Of a stretch of 64,000 nucleotides of DNA, positions 54,253-63,551 are shown piece after piece. A program made the position numbers and the translations under genes. This DNA is from Dehalogenimonas lykanthroporepellens BL-DC-9. GTDB lineage: Bacteria > Chloroflexota > Dehalococcoidia > Dehalococcoidales > Dehalococcoidaceae. The stretch is from NCBI GenBank assembly GCA_000143165.1, contig CP002084.1, positions 620,001 to 684,000 of the forward strand, in the 5' to 3' direction. Under the pieces are notes generated by a model, which was not told where the DNA came from, searched no databases, and saw nothing but the letters and a program-made list of their open reading frames with translations. Position 1 is the first letter of the stretch, and the number at the start of each line of letters is the position of its first letter.

Positions 54253-56172
54253 TTATTTCGACAGAGTACCCAATGCCGCCACAGCAGCATCGCTGGTCGG
54301 GTACCGGCCAAGTAACGCCAGGCTCTCATTTACAATCCCTTCGGTGTCCAGCCGGTACTTAGCTCTTAACAACGCCTGCGCGCCGTGTGTGACGAATTCA
54401 TCCGGGATTGACAGACTCCTGAATTCGATACCCTTTATTCCTTCAGTTTCGATGAATGTCGCTATCCGGCTCCCCAGCCCACCGGTGGCCACATTCTCTT
54501 CGATAACCATGATTTTTTTTATGTCTTTCAGGCAATGCCGCAACAGATCCTTGTCAAAGGGAGCGATAAAGCGCATATTTATGACAGCGACTCGATGCCC
54601 CATTTCTTCCAACCGTTCAGCCGCCTTCAAGGCAAAAACAACACTGGCCCCGACCGCTACCAGTACAGCATCCTGACCGGATTTCAACAATTCCCCTTTT
54701 CCAATCGGAAGCTCCCGTAGTTTTTTCTGAAGCGGAACACCCGTGACCGTACCCCGAGGATATCGAATTGCAAATGGTTTTTTTTGTCTGGTCGCTGTGT
54801 ACAGCAGATGCCGCAACTCATTTTCATCGGCAGACGCCGCCACTACCAGATTCGGTATCAGAGCAAGGTATGATAAATCAAAAATCCCTTGATGCGTCTT
54901 ACCGTCTTCACCGACGATCCCTCCTCTGTCCAGAGCGAAGATTACCGGTAACCCCGGCAAGGCCACATCATGTATGATTTGGTCAAAAGCCCTCTGTAAG
55001 AAAGTTGAGTAAACAGCTACGATTGGTTTTAAGCCCTCAGATGCCATTCCGGCGGCGAAGGTAACCGCGTGTTGCTCACAAATTCCTACATCGAAAACCC
55101 GGTCTGGCATCTTTTCCTGCATTCGGCCAAGACAGTAGCCGTCAGGCATTGCCGCTGTAATCACCATGACCTTTTCATCACGCTCAGCCAATTCTTGAAC
55201 AGTCGCGCCGAACACTTGGCTGTATGACGGTAATCCGGTCGACTTGCCGTCCTCCTTCACACTGCCTTTGGGAGAAATACCATGAAAATGAACCGCATCG
55301 CTTTCGGCCGGCAGATATCCCTTTCCTTTAGTCGTCACGATGTGTATCAGTGTCGGCTTGTGGGCATAATTCTTAGCTTGTTCCAGGACTGCTGTTATTT
55401 GTGATATGTCGTGACCATCAATCGGCCCGGTATAAGCGAAGCCGAATTCTTCCCACAAAATTGTGGGCATCACCATTCTTTTTATGCTTCCCTTAACCCT
55501 CTGTCCGAATCCCCAAAGTCGCCCGCCCCAACGACTCCGTTTGAGAATATTCCTGCTTTTCTCACTAACCCGATAATATCGCCGATCGAACCTGATACGG
55601 CTAAATATTTTGGATGTGGCACCGACCGTCGGCGAAATTGACATTCCATTGTCATTCAATATGACAATCAATCTCCGCCCTAGGTGGCCGGCATTATTGA
55701 GCGCCTCCAGCGCCATACCACCGGTAATTGCGCCATCTCCGATAACAGCGATGACATGGTTGTCACCACCGGTAAGGTCACGGGCGACCGCCATACCCAA
55801 AGCGGCGGAAATTGAAGTGCTAGCATGGCCGGCGGTAAACGCATCATGCTGGCTCTCTTCCCGGCAGGTGAAACCTGAAATGCCGCCGTATTGCCGAAGT
55901 GTCGAAAACTGTTCTCTTCTACCAGTCAGCATTTTATGGGCATAGGATTGATGGCCAACATCCCATAGGATTTTATCGTGAGGGGTTTCAAAAATGCGGT
56001 GTAAAGCTATGGTGAGTTCAACTACGCCGAGACTGGATGCCAGATGCCCGCCATTGGCAGTCACCCTTAAAATCATCTCTTCCCGCAGTTCATCAGCCAG
56101 ACGATCCAAGTCATCTTCCCGGAGGGCTTTCACATCCTTCGGGGAATTGATAGTGTCCAGTAATTTAGACAA
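54253..56172 (-). CDS. dxs: 1-deoxy-D-xylulose-5-phosphate synthase
   Basis: Dxs condenses pyruvate and glyceraldehyde 3-phosphate, the entry step of the MEP isoprenoid pathway. The 639-residue transketolase-like enzyme has HLASSLGVVELTIALH, WDVGHQSYAHKMLTGR, the ThDP motif VIGDGAITGGMALEALNNAG, VFDVGICEQHAVTFAAGMA and FALDRGGIVGEDGKTHQG. The start is TTG at 56172 with AGGCGG a few bases upstream. It leads the run dxs, pgk, apgM, tpiA, miaA, dapF, dapL. It shares a substrate pool with tpiA and supplies prenyl groups for miaA. Confidence 0.96.
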   Translation of the reverse strand: MSKLLDTINSPKDVKALREDDLDRLADELREEMILRVTANGGHLASSLGVVELTIALHRIFETPHDKILWDVGHQSYAHKMLTGRREQFSTLRQYGGISGFTCREESQHDAFTAGHASTSISAALGMAVARDLTGGDNHVIAVIGDGAITGGMALEALNNAGHLGRRLIVILNDNGMSISPTVGATSKIFSRIRFDRRYYRVSEKSRNILKRSRWGGRLWGFGQRVKGSIKRMVMPTILWEEFGFAYTGPIDGHDISQITAVLEQAKNYAHKPTLIHIVTTKGKGYLPAESDAVHFHGISPKGSVKEDGKSTGLPSYSQVFGATVQELAERDEKVMVITAAMPDGYCLGRMQEKMPDRVFDVGICEQHAVTFAAGMASEGLKPIVAVYSTFLQRAFDQIIHDVALPGLPVIFALDRGGIVGEDGKTHQGIFDLSYLALIPNLVVAASADENELRHLLYTATRQKKPFAIRYPRGTVTGVPLQKKLRELPIGKGELLKSGQDAVLVAVGASVVFALKAAERLEEMGHRVAVINMRFIAPFDKDLLRHCLKDIKKIMVIEENVATGGLGSRIATFIETEGIKGIEFRSLSIPDEFVTHGAQALLRAKYRLDTEGIVNESLALLGRYPTSDAAVAALGTLSK

Positions 56173-56204
56173 CGGACCGCCTTTTCAAACGTATGGGCAC
56201 GATG

Positions 56205-56236
56205 ATTATACTAACAGCGGCGTTATTCTGTGTCAA
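56205..56236 (-). promoter_or_regulatory. dxs operon promoter
   Basis: A consensus TTGACA (56231-56236) is followed on the minus strand by TAGTAT at 17-base spacing and by TATAAT (56205-56210) at 20-base spacing. It is back to back with the promoter of the plus-strand membrane protein gene. Confidence 0.55.
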
Positions 56237-56251
56237 GCGTACTCAACCGTA

Positions 56252-56280
56252 TTGACGCCTGCTTTGCGTCCTGTTAAACT
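56252..56280 (+). promoter_or_regulatory. Promoter of the 56.3 kb membrane protein, near-leaderless
   Basis: TTGACG (56252-56257), 17-base spacer, TAAACT (56275-56280). Predicted transcription start is 56287, three bases before the ATG at 56290, with no ribosome binding site. Confidence 0.6.
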
Positions 56281-56289
56281 CGGCAAAAT

Positions 56290-56835
56290 ATGGAAATTCA
56301 GCAATATCTATCCGACCTTGGCCTGCCTCCGGCACTCGTAGTGTTGATTATTGCCACGATGCCGGTGGTCGAACTAAGAGGCGCGATTCCGGTAGCGATT
56401 AATGTGTTCGACTTCCCCTGGTTCGATGCCTGGGTGCTGGCGATTATCGGCAACTTGCTCCCGATCCCTTTCATATTATTATTCCTAAGGGGAATAACCA
56501 GTTTTCTGTCACGGCATACGCGCACTCGTAAGATGGTTGACTGGGTCTTCACCCGCACCAGAAAACGATCAGCAATGATTGAAAAGTATAAATATGTCGG
56601 CCTGACGGGTTTCGTTTCCATCCCCCTGCCAATGACCGGAGCCTGGACAGGCTCCATCGCTGCGGTATTGCTGGATCTTCCTTTCTATCAGGCTTTGGGT
56701 AGTATCACTCTTGGCGTGCTTTTTGCCAGTATCATCGTCGTCAGCCTGTCCCTTCTAGGTTGGGCAGGCGGTATCATCGCCGCATTAGCGTTATTATCGG
56801 CATTCTTTTTACAACGCAACCGCCGGAAGCCTTGA
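56290..56835 (+). CDS. COG2426-type small membrane protein (putative small multidrug export)
   Basis: The 181-residue protein has about four hydrophobic helices and the segments MPVVELRGAIPVAI and GFVSIPLPMTGAWTGSIAA, which mark the family called small multidrug export proteins (COG2426). Actual transport activity is not established for this family. A basic loop (TRTRKMVDWVFTRTRKR) separates the two halves and the C-terminus is basic (QRNRRKP). It is divergent from dxs and is followed by tRNA-Arg. Confidence 0.8.
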   Translation: MEIQQYLSDLGLPPALVVLIIATMPVVELRGAIPVAINVFDFPWFDAWVLAIIGNLLPIPFILLFLRGITSFLSRHTRTRKMVDWVFTRTRKRSAMIEKYKYVGLTGFVSIPLPMTGAWTGSIAAVLLDLPFYQALGSITLGVLFASIIVVSLSLLGWAGGIIAALALLSAFFLQRNRRKP

Positions 56836-56873
56836 CCACTGGTTTTGACCGGTGTTACCATTGAATAGTAGAT

Positions 56874-56946
56874 GTCCCAGTAGCTCAGTGGATAGAGCGG
56901 CTGCCTTCTAAGCAGCGGGTCGCGGGTTCGAATCCCTCCTGGGACG
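56874..56946 (+). tRNA. tRNA-Arg (anticodon TCT), CCA not encoded
   Basis: The 73-base gene has acceptor arms GTCCCAG and CTGGGAC with discriminator G, D-stem GCTC/GAGC, and anticodon stem GCTGC/GCAGC with loop CTTCTAA, giving TCT. The T-stem GCGGG/CCCTC contains one C-T mismatch at the second pair. The gene ends without CCA, so the CCA-adding enzyme must complete it. Confidence 0.94.
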
Positions 56947-56973
56947 CTTGCAGCCCTATGAGTACTAATAATT

Positions 56974-57660
56974 ATGGATGAAAATAAGAGAATCCGGGTA
57001 CTCCTGGCCGATGACCACATCATCGTACGTGAAGGTACCCGCGAAATGCTCGAGCGACAACCTGACATGCAGGTCGTTGCTGAGGCTAATGACGGCGTTG
57101 ACGCCGTTGAATTAGCCAGGATATACCGGCCTGACGTCATCGTCATGGATATCGCCATGCCGAATATGAACGGCATAGAAGCAACCCGAGAAATCAAGAA
57201 ATTTCTTCCAACAACTGCCATATTGATTCTGACCGCTTATGACTCGGATCAGTATATCATGGCATTGATCGAAGCTGGTGCCGCCGGATATATGTTAAAG
57301 AATGTCCGTGGCAACCAGCTTATCGATGCCATCAGAGCCGTCCATTCCGGCGAATCGATTCTTCAGCCATCAACAACCCGCCGCGTAATCAACCAGTTGA
57401 GCAAGAACAACCCAATCAAACGCGAAGACACGGAGTCCGATGCTCCGGCTCATGCCTTAACTGAGCGGGAAATGGAAGTCTTGCGGCTGGCGGCCAAGGG
57501 AGTCAGTAATCGGGATACTGCCGAACAACTTTACCTTAGTAGCCGGACCGTCCAGACTCATCTTTCTAACATATTCAAGAAGTTGAACGTTGCCTCTCGC
57601 ACCGAGGCAATTCTGTACGGCCTGAAACGGGGCTGGTTTTATATGGAGGAACTACCCTGA
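56974..57660 (+). CDS. NarL/FixJ-family response regulator
   Basis: This 228-residue two-component response regulator has a receiver domain with the acidic pair Asp13-Asp14, phosphoacceptor Asp59 (VMDIAMP), Thr87 and Lys109, and a LuxR-type helix-turn-helix (LTEREMEVLRLAAKGVSNRD to LSSRTVQTHLSNIFKKL). It should bind DNA when phosphorylated by the adjacent sensor kinase, which overlaps its end. No ribosome binding site is evident before the ATG, which lies 27 bases after the tRNA-Arg gene; the two may be cotranscribed. The regulated genes are unknown, but the neighbouring Hdr-like genes are candidates. Confidence 0.93.
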   Translation: MDENKRIRVLLADDHIIVREGTREMLERQPDMQVVAEANDGVDAVELARIYRPDVIVMDIAMPNMNGIEATREIKKFLPTTAILILTAYDSDQYIMALIEAGAAGYMLKNVRGNQLIDAIRAVHSGESILQPSTTRRVINQLSKNNPIKREDTESDAPAHALTEREMEVLRLAAKGVSNRDTAEQLYLSSRTVQTHLSNIFKKLNVASRTEAILYGLKRGWFYMEELP

Positions 57661-58835
57661 CCGAAAACAAGCCGATTGCGGCTTCATCTTCTCACAAGGA
57701 TACTCCCCGACGCCGGTTTCGGCGTGTTTTACTTCGTATATTTACCAATTTTCACCTTTGGTTATTACTGTTACTGCTCATCGGTGGTTTCCTGCTTCAG
57801 TACCCTCAGTTCATTCCGTTCGTCGATACCCTGGACCCTAACAGTTTCTTCTCATTGAGCCGTCATTCCTTCGGCAGACTGATTATGCTTCTGCCGGTTA
57901 CCTATGCCGCTCTGGTATTCGGAATCAGAGCCGGGTTACTGGTTCTGCTTATTGCCGTATCAATCATCGTGCCTAATCTATTCATCCTGGAAGAAACCAT
58001 CACCTCGGACGATATCATCGAAATTATCGGCATCGTAATAATCGGTTTGGTGGTCAATCTCTGGCTGGAAAGCTACGAAACCGATAAACGGCATCGACAG
58101 ATGGCTTATCTCAGATTGGAAAACGCTCAGCGTGAACTTCAGCGAATGCAACAGAACCTCAGGTTTTATCTCAAGCAGATAACCATCGCTCAAGAGGAAG
58201 AGCGGCGACGTATCGCCCAGGAACTCCATGACGATACCGCCCAGGACCTCATCGCCATATCCCGAAAAATCGATGGCTATATGTCTTTACATCCTTCACT
58301 GTCTTCAACTGATGAAGCCTATTTCGAAGACATTCATCAACACTTGAATCGTACGCTAAGCAGTGTTCGCCGTTTTAGCCAGGATCTACGCCCTTCTGTT
58401 CTTGATGATCTGGGTTTGATTCCCGCCATTGAATGGATGGTACCAGAGCTTGATATGCATTTTAAATATAAAACTGAGACAGAGGTTATTGGCCGTCCCA
58501 GGCGTTTTCCGGCTGAAACCGAACTGGTACTTTTCCGAATCGTCCAGGAATCCATGAGGAATATTGGTAAACACGCAACCGCTACCCGGGTCTGGCTGAA
58601 TATCACTTTCAACCCTGGAGAAGTTAAGCTTACCATCCGTGATAACGGACGCGGATTTGTGCCACCGGACCGCATCGGCGACCTTGCCGTCAGTGGCAAG
58701 CTCGGACTAACCGGTATGCAAGAACGCGCCCGGTTGATTGGAGCTCACTTGAATATTGACTCCTCCCCGGGTCAAGGTAGTACTGTAACCGTAATTCTAC
58801 CAACCAGTCCGCAAACCGTTGAACACCCCTATTAA
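57657..58835 (+). CDS. DesK/NarX-type membrane sensor histidine kinase, apparent CTG start
   Basis: This 392-residue kinase has an N-terminal membrane region (first helix about residues 34-52, WLLLLLLIGGFLL; more from about 75 to 135), a HisKA_3 dimerisation domain with His191 in IAQELHDDTAQDL, and a HATPase_c domain (NIGKHATATRV, DNGRGF, GKLGLTGMQERARL). There is no separate periplasmic sensor domain. The first conventional start (TTG 57855) would delete the first helix. The frame is open upstream to CTG 57657, which overlaps the response-regulator stop (CTGA) and has GGAGG exactly 7 bases before it, so I take CTG as the start. Confidence 0.88.
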   Translation: MTENKPIAASSSHKDTPRRRFRRVLLRIFTNFHLWLLLLLLIGGFLLQYPQFIPFVDTLDPNSFFSLSRHSFGRLIMLLPVTYAALVFGIRAGLLVLLIAVSIIVPNLFILEETITSDDIIEIIGIVIIGLVVNLWLESYETDKRHRQMAYLRLENAQRELQRMQQNLRFYLKQITIAQEEERRRIAQELHDDTAQDLIAISRKIDGYMSLHPSLSSTDEAYFEDIHQHLNRTLSSVRRFSQDLRPSVLDDLGLIPAIEWMVPELDMHFKYKTETEVIGRPRRFPAETELVLFRIVQESMRNIGKHATATRVWLNITFNPGEVKLTIRDNGRGFVPPDRIGDLAVSGKLGLTGMQERARLIGAHLNIDSSPGQGSTVTVILPTSPQTVEHPY

Positions 58836-58854
58836 ACCCTCCTTTATTGTTTAT

Positions 58855-58885
58855 TTGATGTTTTCCCGCCGCCTTGTGTTATAAT
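58855..58885 (+). promoter_or_regulatory. Promoter of the hdr-like operon
   Basis: A perfect extended -10 (TGT then TATAAT, 58880-58885) lies 19 bases after TTGATG (58855-58860). The mRNA leader would be about 43 bases and contains the AGGAGGA ribosome binding site. Confidence 0.55.
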
Positions 58886-58934
58886 CAGTCAATCTTTGAA
58901 TGATTGTTCAATATTATCAGGAGGACATTTCTTT

Positions 58935-60077
58935 ATGTCCACAAAATCGCCTTTTATAGAAGTATTCGATATTATCAGGGAAAACGGCGGTTCGGAAGTC
59001 TCCAAATGCATCCAATGCGGGACCTGTTCCGGCATCTGTCCCTGGCGTGATTACCTCTCCTTTCTGCCCAGAAAAATAATAAATGAAACTCGCCTCGGCC
59101 TGACTGATTTCGAATCAGAAACCATCTGGCGTTGTGTCACTTGCGGTAGTTGCCTTGATGTCTGCCCCCGGCAGATTCCCGTAATTGAAATCATGGTTGC
59201 TCTGAGAAAAGCCGTCACAGGAATGGGGCTCGCTGAAATACCTGTATCATTGGAAGTGACTCTCAAGAATTTACTGGCTACCGGTAATCCAATGGGCGAA
59301 CCCCCTGAAAAACGATTTGGTCAGAGCGAAGGTATTCACGTACCAGTATTCGACCACACTGCTGAGTATTTAATGTTCCCGTGTTGTTACACTACCTACG
59401 ATTCCGCCCAGCGTAAAATATTTCAGTCACAGATTAAAACTCTGACAATGGCTGGAATCAGGCTCGGAGTAAGTGAAAATCAGTACTGTTGCGGCGAGAG
59501 CGCCAGAAAATGTGGTGATGAAGAACTGTTTCTTCAATTATCGGCGACAAATACCGATTACTTCAAAAAGACGGGGGTGAAGAAAATAATCGTTAATTCT
59601 CCTCATTGCTATCATGCATTGTTAAATGATTATTCAACAATTGACGATATCGAGATAATTCATATCAGTCAGCTACTGGCCAAATTGCTTGAATCCGGAA
59701 AACTTCATTTCAACCGCCAGCTCAACTTGAAGGTCACTTATCACGACCCTTGTTACCTCGGGCGTCATAATCATATCTATGATGTACCTCGAGATGTTAT
59801 CCGGGCAGTTCCGGGCGTTGAACTGCTGGAAATGCCTCAGCATGATGACAACAGTCTCTGCTGTGGCGGAGGCGGGGGGCGCATATGGATGGATACTCCC
59901 ACTGAAGAACGTTTCTGTGTCGCCCGCCTGCAACAGGCTTTATCCACCGGAGCCGAGGCCTTGATAACTGCCTGCCCTTACTGCCAATCCAATTACGGAG
60001 ATGCCGGTCTGAACCTTAGTTTACCGGAAGGTTTTCGAATTCTTGATCTGACGGAGCTGGTCAGCCAGGCTTTGTGA
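58935..60077 (+). CDS. HdrD-like (fused HdrC-HdrB) heterodisulfide reductase subunit
   Basis: The 380-residue soluble iron-sulfur protein has two [4Fe-4S] ferredoxin motifs, CIQCGTCSGICP (25-36) and CVTCGSCLDVCP (67-78), followed by two CCG domains. The second is canonical (Cys273; Cys309-Cys310 in LCCGGGGG; Cys347 and Cys350 in CPYCQ). The first is looser (Cys150-151, Cys185-186, Cys225). This is the HdrC+HdrB fusion layout of HdrD and of glycolate-oxidase and LUD-type oxidoreductase subunits. No membrane helix is present. AGGAGGA precedes the ATG at 58935. It lies 23 bases before the HdrA-like gene, so a disulfide-reducing partner role is likely. Confidence 0.85.
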   Translation: MSTKSPFIEVFDIIRENGGSEVSKCIQCGTCSGICPWRDYLSFLPRKIINETRLGLTDFESETIWRCVTCGSCLDVCPRQIPVIEIMVALRKAVTGMGLAEIPVSLEVTLKNLLATGNPMGEPPEKRFGQSEGIHVPVFDHTAEYLMFPCCYTTYDSAQRKIFQSQIKTLTMAGIRLGVSENQYCCGESARKCGDEELFLQLSATNTDYFKKTGVKKIIVNSPHCYHALLNDYSTIDDIEIIHISQLLAKLLESGKLHFNRQLNLKVTYHDPCYLGRHNHIYDVPRDVIRAVPGVELLEMPQHDDNSLCCGGGGGRIWMDTPTEERFCVARLQQALSTGAEALITACPYCQSNYGDAGLNLSLPEGFRILDLTELVSQAL

Positions 60078-60100
60078 ATTCCTCGAAAGGAGCTTAACTG

Positions 60101-63100
60101 ATGAGTAGTACTGAAATACGTACCGGAGTATATGTGTGTCACTGCGGCCTCAATATAGCCGGAACCGTTGATGTTGAGGAATTAACTGAGTACGGCGCGA
60201 ATTTACCCGACGTAGTGATATGTCGCTCCAACAAATATACTTGTTCTGACGCCGGTCAAACTTCCATACAGAATGATATTTCTGAACACCGACTCAACAG
60301 GATAGTTATCGCCGCCTGTAGCCCTTCGATGCACGAAAAAACCTACAGGCGCATGATGACAGCGTCTGAATTGAATCCATATTTATTGGAGATAGCCAAT
60401 ATCAGGGAACAATGCGCCTGGGTAAACCCTGATCGTCTGAAGGCCACGTCTAAAAGCAAAGATCTCCTGCGGGCGGCGGTGGTTAAAGTCGGCTCTGATG
60501 TGGCTCTTGAGCCGGAAATGATTCCGGTAAACCCTGTTACTCTTGTGGTAGGCGGTGGTATCGCCGGCATTACCGCGGCACTGGAGATTGCCGAGGCTGA
60601 TCACCAGGTCATTTTAGTTGAAAAGGAACCCGGAATCGGTGGCCACATGGCACAACTGGACAAGACATTCCCTACTCTTGATTGCGCCGCCTGTATTTCA
60701 ACTCCGAAAATGAGCCAGATTGGCCAGCACCCCAATGTGAGGCTTTTAACCCACAGTCAGGTAACCAACGTTACCGGCCATCCAGGTAGCTTCAAAGTGA
60801 CTATCGAGAAAAAACCTCGTTATGTCAAAGAAAGCGATTGTAAAGGATGCGGCGATTGCGCCACGGCATGTCCCGTCATTGTACCCTCGGAGTTCGATCT
60901 CGGCCTGGGTAAGCGCAAAGCAGTCTATCGCCAGTTCCCTCAGTCGGTGCCGAATGTATACACCATAGATCGCCGCGGCATTTCCCCCTGTCGTTCAGCC
61001 TGTCCGGCCGGTGTCAACGCCCAGGGATATATTGCCTTGATTTCACAAGGCAAATTTACCGAAGCGCTTGAAATTGTCAGACGCACCATGCCGTTATCAT
61101 CCGTATGCGGCCGGGTATGCCACAGCCCGTGTGAAGATAATTGCGCCCGTATCCAATTCGACCAGGCAGTCGCCATTCGGGCATTGAAGCGTTTTGTCGC
61201 TGATCAGGAACTGTCCACTTCGTTGAATGATTCTAACAGTAGCGAACCGATGTCGACCGACAGAATAGCCATTGTCGGTTCCGGCCCGGCCGGTTTGTCA
61301 TGCGCTTCCGACCTGGCCGATGCCGGATACCAGATTACCGTGTTCGAAGCCGCCGACAAACCCGGGGGGTTATTACGCTACGGCATCCCTGCCTACCGCC
61401 TACCGGAAGCGGCCTTGGATCGTGATATTGCCTACATTGCCGACAAGGGGATTCAAATAAAGACTTGCTCTCCTGTTACTTCTGTTACCGAGCTTGAGGA
61501 GCAAGGTTTCAAAGCGGTTTTTATCGCTGTCGGCGCCTGGCAGAACATTAAATTAGACATCCAGGGCGAACATGCCGATGGTGTCATGTTTGCCCTGGAT
61601 TTCCTCAAGCAAGTAAGGCAAGGAACCCCACCAGCCATTGGTGCTAAAGTTGGAGTCATCGGTGGCGGTAACGCCGCCATTGATGCCGCCCGTTCCGCCA
61701 TTCGTCTTGGGGCAACAACCGTACGTGTTATTTATCGTCGTACGCGGGCGGAAATGCCGGCGATCGAGGCGGAAATTGTTGCCGCTGAAAACGAAGGTGT
61801 CCTTTTTACCTTTCTTAGCTCTCCTATCGAAGTATTAACCGCAAAATCCCGGGCGACCGGACTCAGGTGCCTTCGCAATACTCTGGGCGCGCCCGATAAG
61901 ACTGGCAGAGCCGGTATTTCGACAGTCCCCGACAGCGAATACGATATTGAACTCGACACCGTCATTGTCGCGGTCGGCCAGGCACCTGATAAATTGAATT
62001 TTTCTGAAATCGCCCGTCGCAACAACGGGACTATAGAAGTCGATGATGTCACTCTTGAAACAAAGAACCCTGGAGTTTTTGCTGGTGGCGATACAGTCAC
62101 TGGCCCTTCGAATGTCATTGAAGCGGTGGCCGCAGGTAAAAAGGCGGCTGAATCCATCAAACGATTCCTTCAAGGGAATGACATGACAACCGGTCGAAAC
62201 GTCAATCCTGTTACAACCACGTACCAGGGAATGAAACCCCGCCATTCAGCCCGGGCTACTGTTTCTCATGATATCGACCTCTCGAACAAGTTCGGCGAAG
62301 CCGAAGGCCCTCTTACCCCGGAACAGGCCATCTCCGAGGCTTCACGTTGTCTTAATTGTGCTGTCTGTTCCGATTGTCGTCAATGTGTCAAGGTATGTGA
62401 ACCCGGATGCATCGATTTCGACCAGGTTGCCGAGACCATCGAGATAACAGCCGGCAACATAATTGTTGCCACCGGGTACGATGTTTTCAATCCGACTCCG
62501 TTATCCCGATACGGTTACGGCAAGCTGGATGATATCTATACCAGCCTTGAATTCGAACGCCTGGCTAATGCTTCCGGCCCTACTAACGGGCGTATTCTTC
62601 TTAAGAACGGTAACAACCCTCAAAGTGTGGCTTTCGTACACTGTGTGGGCTCACGGGATAAAAATTACCAGGACTACTGCTCTCAGATATGCTGCATGTA
62701 TTCTCTCAAGCATGCGCATCTGGTCAAAGAACGTACTGGAGCCGATGTTTACCAGATGTACATCGATATCCGATGTGTCGGTAAGGGTTATGAAGAATTC
62801 TATCATCGGGTCGCCGAAGAAGGCATAAACCTGATCAGAGGTAAAGTAGCGGAGATAACAGAGCAGACGACCGGTGATGAAGAACAGGGGCAAATGATAA
62901 TTATTGTTGAGGATACTCTGTCCGGGCAAGTTCTCCGAATTCCGGTCGACATGGTTGTACTGGCAGGCGCCATGATTCCCCAGTCCGACAGCTCGTCCAC
63001 CGCCCGCCTTTTCGGTTTATCCCGAAGCCAGGACGGTTTCCTGCTGGAACAGCACCCCAAAATGGGCCCTATCTCCACCATGAACGAGGGAGTATATATT

Positions 63101-63460
63101 GCCGGCTGTGCCCAGGGCCCGAAAGACATCCCTCATACTGTTGTTCAGGCGCAGGCGGCGGCGGGTCGCGTCCTGGCTACTATCGCCAGGGGTTATTTAA
63201 CCCAGGAACCTTTTATTTCTCAGGTCGTGGATGAAAACTGCGATGGTTGCGCCTATTGCGTGGACCCCTGCCCTTACGACGCCATTTCGCTTATTGAGTA
63301 TCGCAAAAACGGCGAAACCAAAAAGACAGTGGAGGCCGACCCAATGCGCTGTCATGGATGTGGCGTCTGCATGGCTACCTGTCCCAAACAGGGAATCACC
63401 GTCAGGAACTTTGGAACAGCTCAACTCGGCGCCATGGTTGACGCTATTATTTCGGCTTGA
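60101..63460 (+). CDS. HdrA with an inserted GltD/NfnB-like NAD(P)H module
   Basis: This 1119-residue flavo-iron-sulfur protein is HdrA split by a second oxidoreductase. HdrA starts with GVYVCHCGLNIAGTVD and the FAD motif GGGIAG (151-156), then CKGCGDCATACP (247-258). At the point where HdrA normally reads its next ferredoxin motif, a GltD-like module is inserted (about 290-690): Cys-rich segments CRSACPAGV (297) and CGRVCHSPCEDNC (336-348), FAD motif GSGPAG (393-398), NAD(P) motif GVIGGGNAAIDAA (518-530) and GVFAGGD (658-664). HdrA then resumes with a Cys-rich block (750-770), ATGYDVFNP, a terminal FAD motif and two ferredoxin clusters (1047-1058 and 1084-1095). It could bifurcate electrons from NAD(P)H. 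Confidence 0.88.
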   Translation: MSSTEIRTGVYVCHCGLNIAGTVDVEELTEYGANLPDVVICRSNKYTCSDAGQTSIQNDISEHRLNRIVIAACSPSMHEKTYRRMMTASELNPYLLEIANIREQCAWVNPDRLKATSKSKDLLRAAVVKVGSDVALEPEMIPVNPVTLVVGGGIAGITAALEIAEADHQVILVEKEPGIGGHMAQLDKTFPTLDCAACISTPKMSQIGQHPNVRLLTHSQVTNVTGHPGSFKVTIEKKPRYVKESDCKGCGDCATACPVIVPSEFDLGLGKRKAVYRQFPQSVPNVYTIDRRGISPCRSACPAGVNAQGYIALISQGKFTEALEIVRRTMPLSSVCGRVCHSPCEDNCARIQFDQAVAIRALKRFVADQELSTSLNDSNSSEPMSTDRIAIVGSGPAGLSCASDLADAGYQITVFEAADKPGGLLRYGIPAYRLPEAALDRDIAYIADKGIQIKTCSPVTSVTELEEQGFKAVFIAVGAWQNIKLDIQGEHADGVMFALDFLKQVRQGTPPAIGAKVGVIGGGNAAIDAARSAIRLGATTVRVIYRRTRAEMPAIEAEIVAAENEGVLFTFLSSPIEVLTAKSRATGLRCLRNTLGAPDKTGRAGISTVPDSEYDIELDTVIVAVGQAPDKLNFSEIARRNNGTIEVDDVTLETKNPGVFAGGDTVTGPSNVIEAVAAGKKAAESIKRFLQGNDMTTGRNVNPVTTTYQGMKPRHSARATVSHDIDLSNKFGEAEGPLTPEQAISEASRCLNCAVCSDCRQCVKVCEPGCIDFDQVAETIEITAGNIIVATGYDVFNPTPLSRYGYGKLDDIYTSLEFERLANASGPTNGRILLKNGNNPQSVAFVHCVGSRDKNYQDYCSQICCMYSLKHAHLVKERTGADVYQMYIDIRCVGKGYEEFYHRVAEEGINLIRGKVAEITEQTTGDEEQGQMIIIVEDTLSGQVLRIPVDMVVLAGAMIPQSDSSSTARLFGLSRSQDGFLLEQHPKMGPISTMNEGVYIAGCAQGPKDIPHTVVQAQAAAGRVLATIARGYLTQEPFISQVVDENCDGCAYCVDPCPYDAISLIEYRKNGETKKTVEADPMRCHGCGVCMATCPKQGITVRNFGTAQLGAMVDAIISA

Positions 63461-63551
63461 AACTTTGTTTGGGGAACTCTGGTCGAAACAGTTTGACCTT
63501 TGGAAGATTAAGCGTTACCATTTTCATAAGCGAATATTTAAGGAGTGTGCT

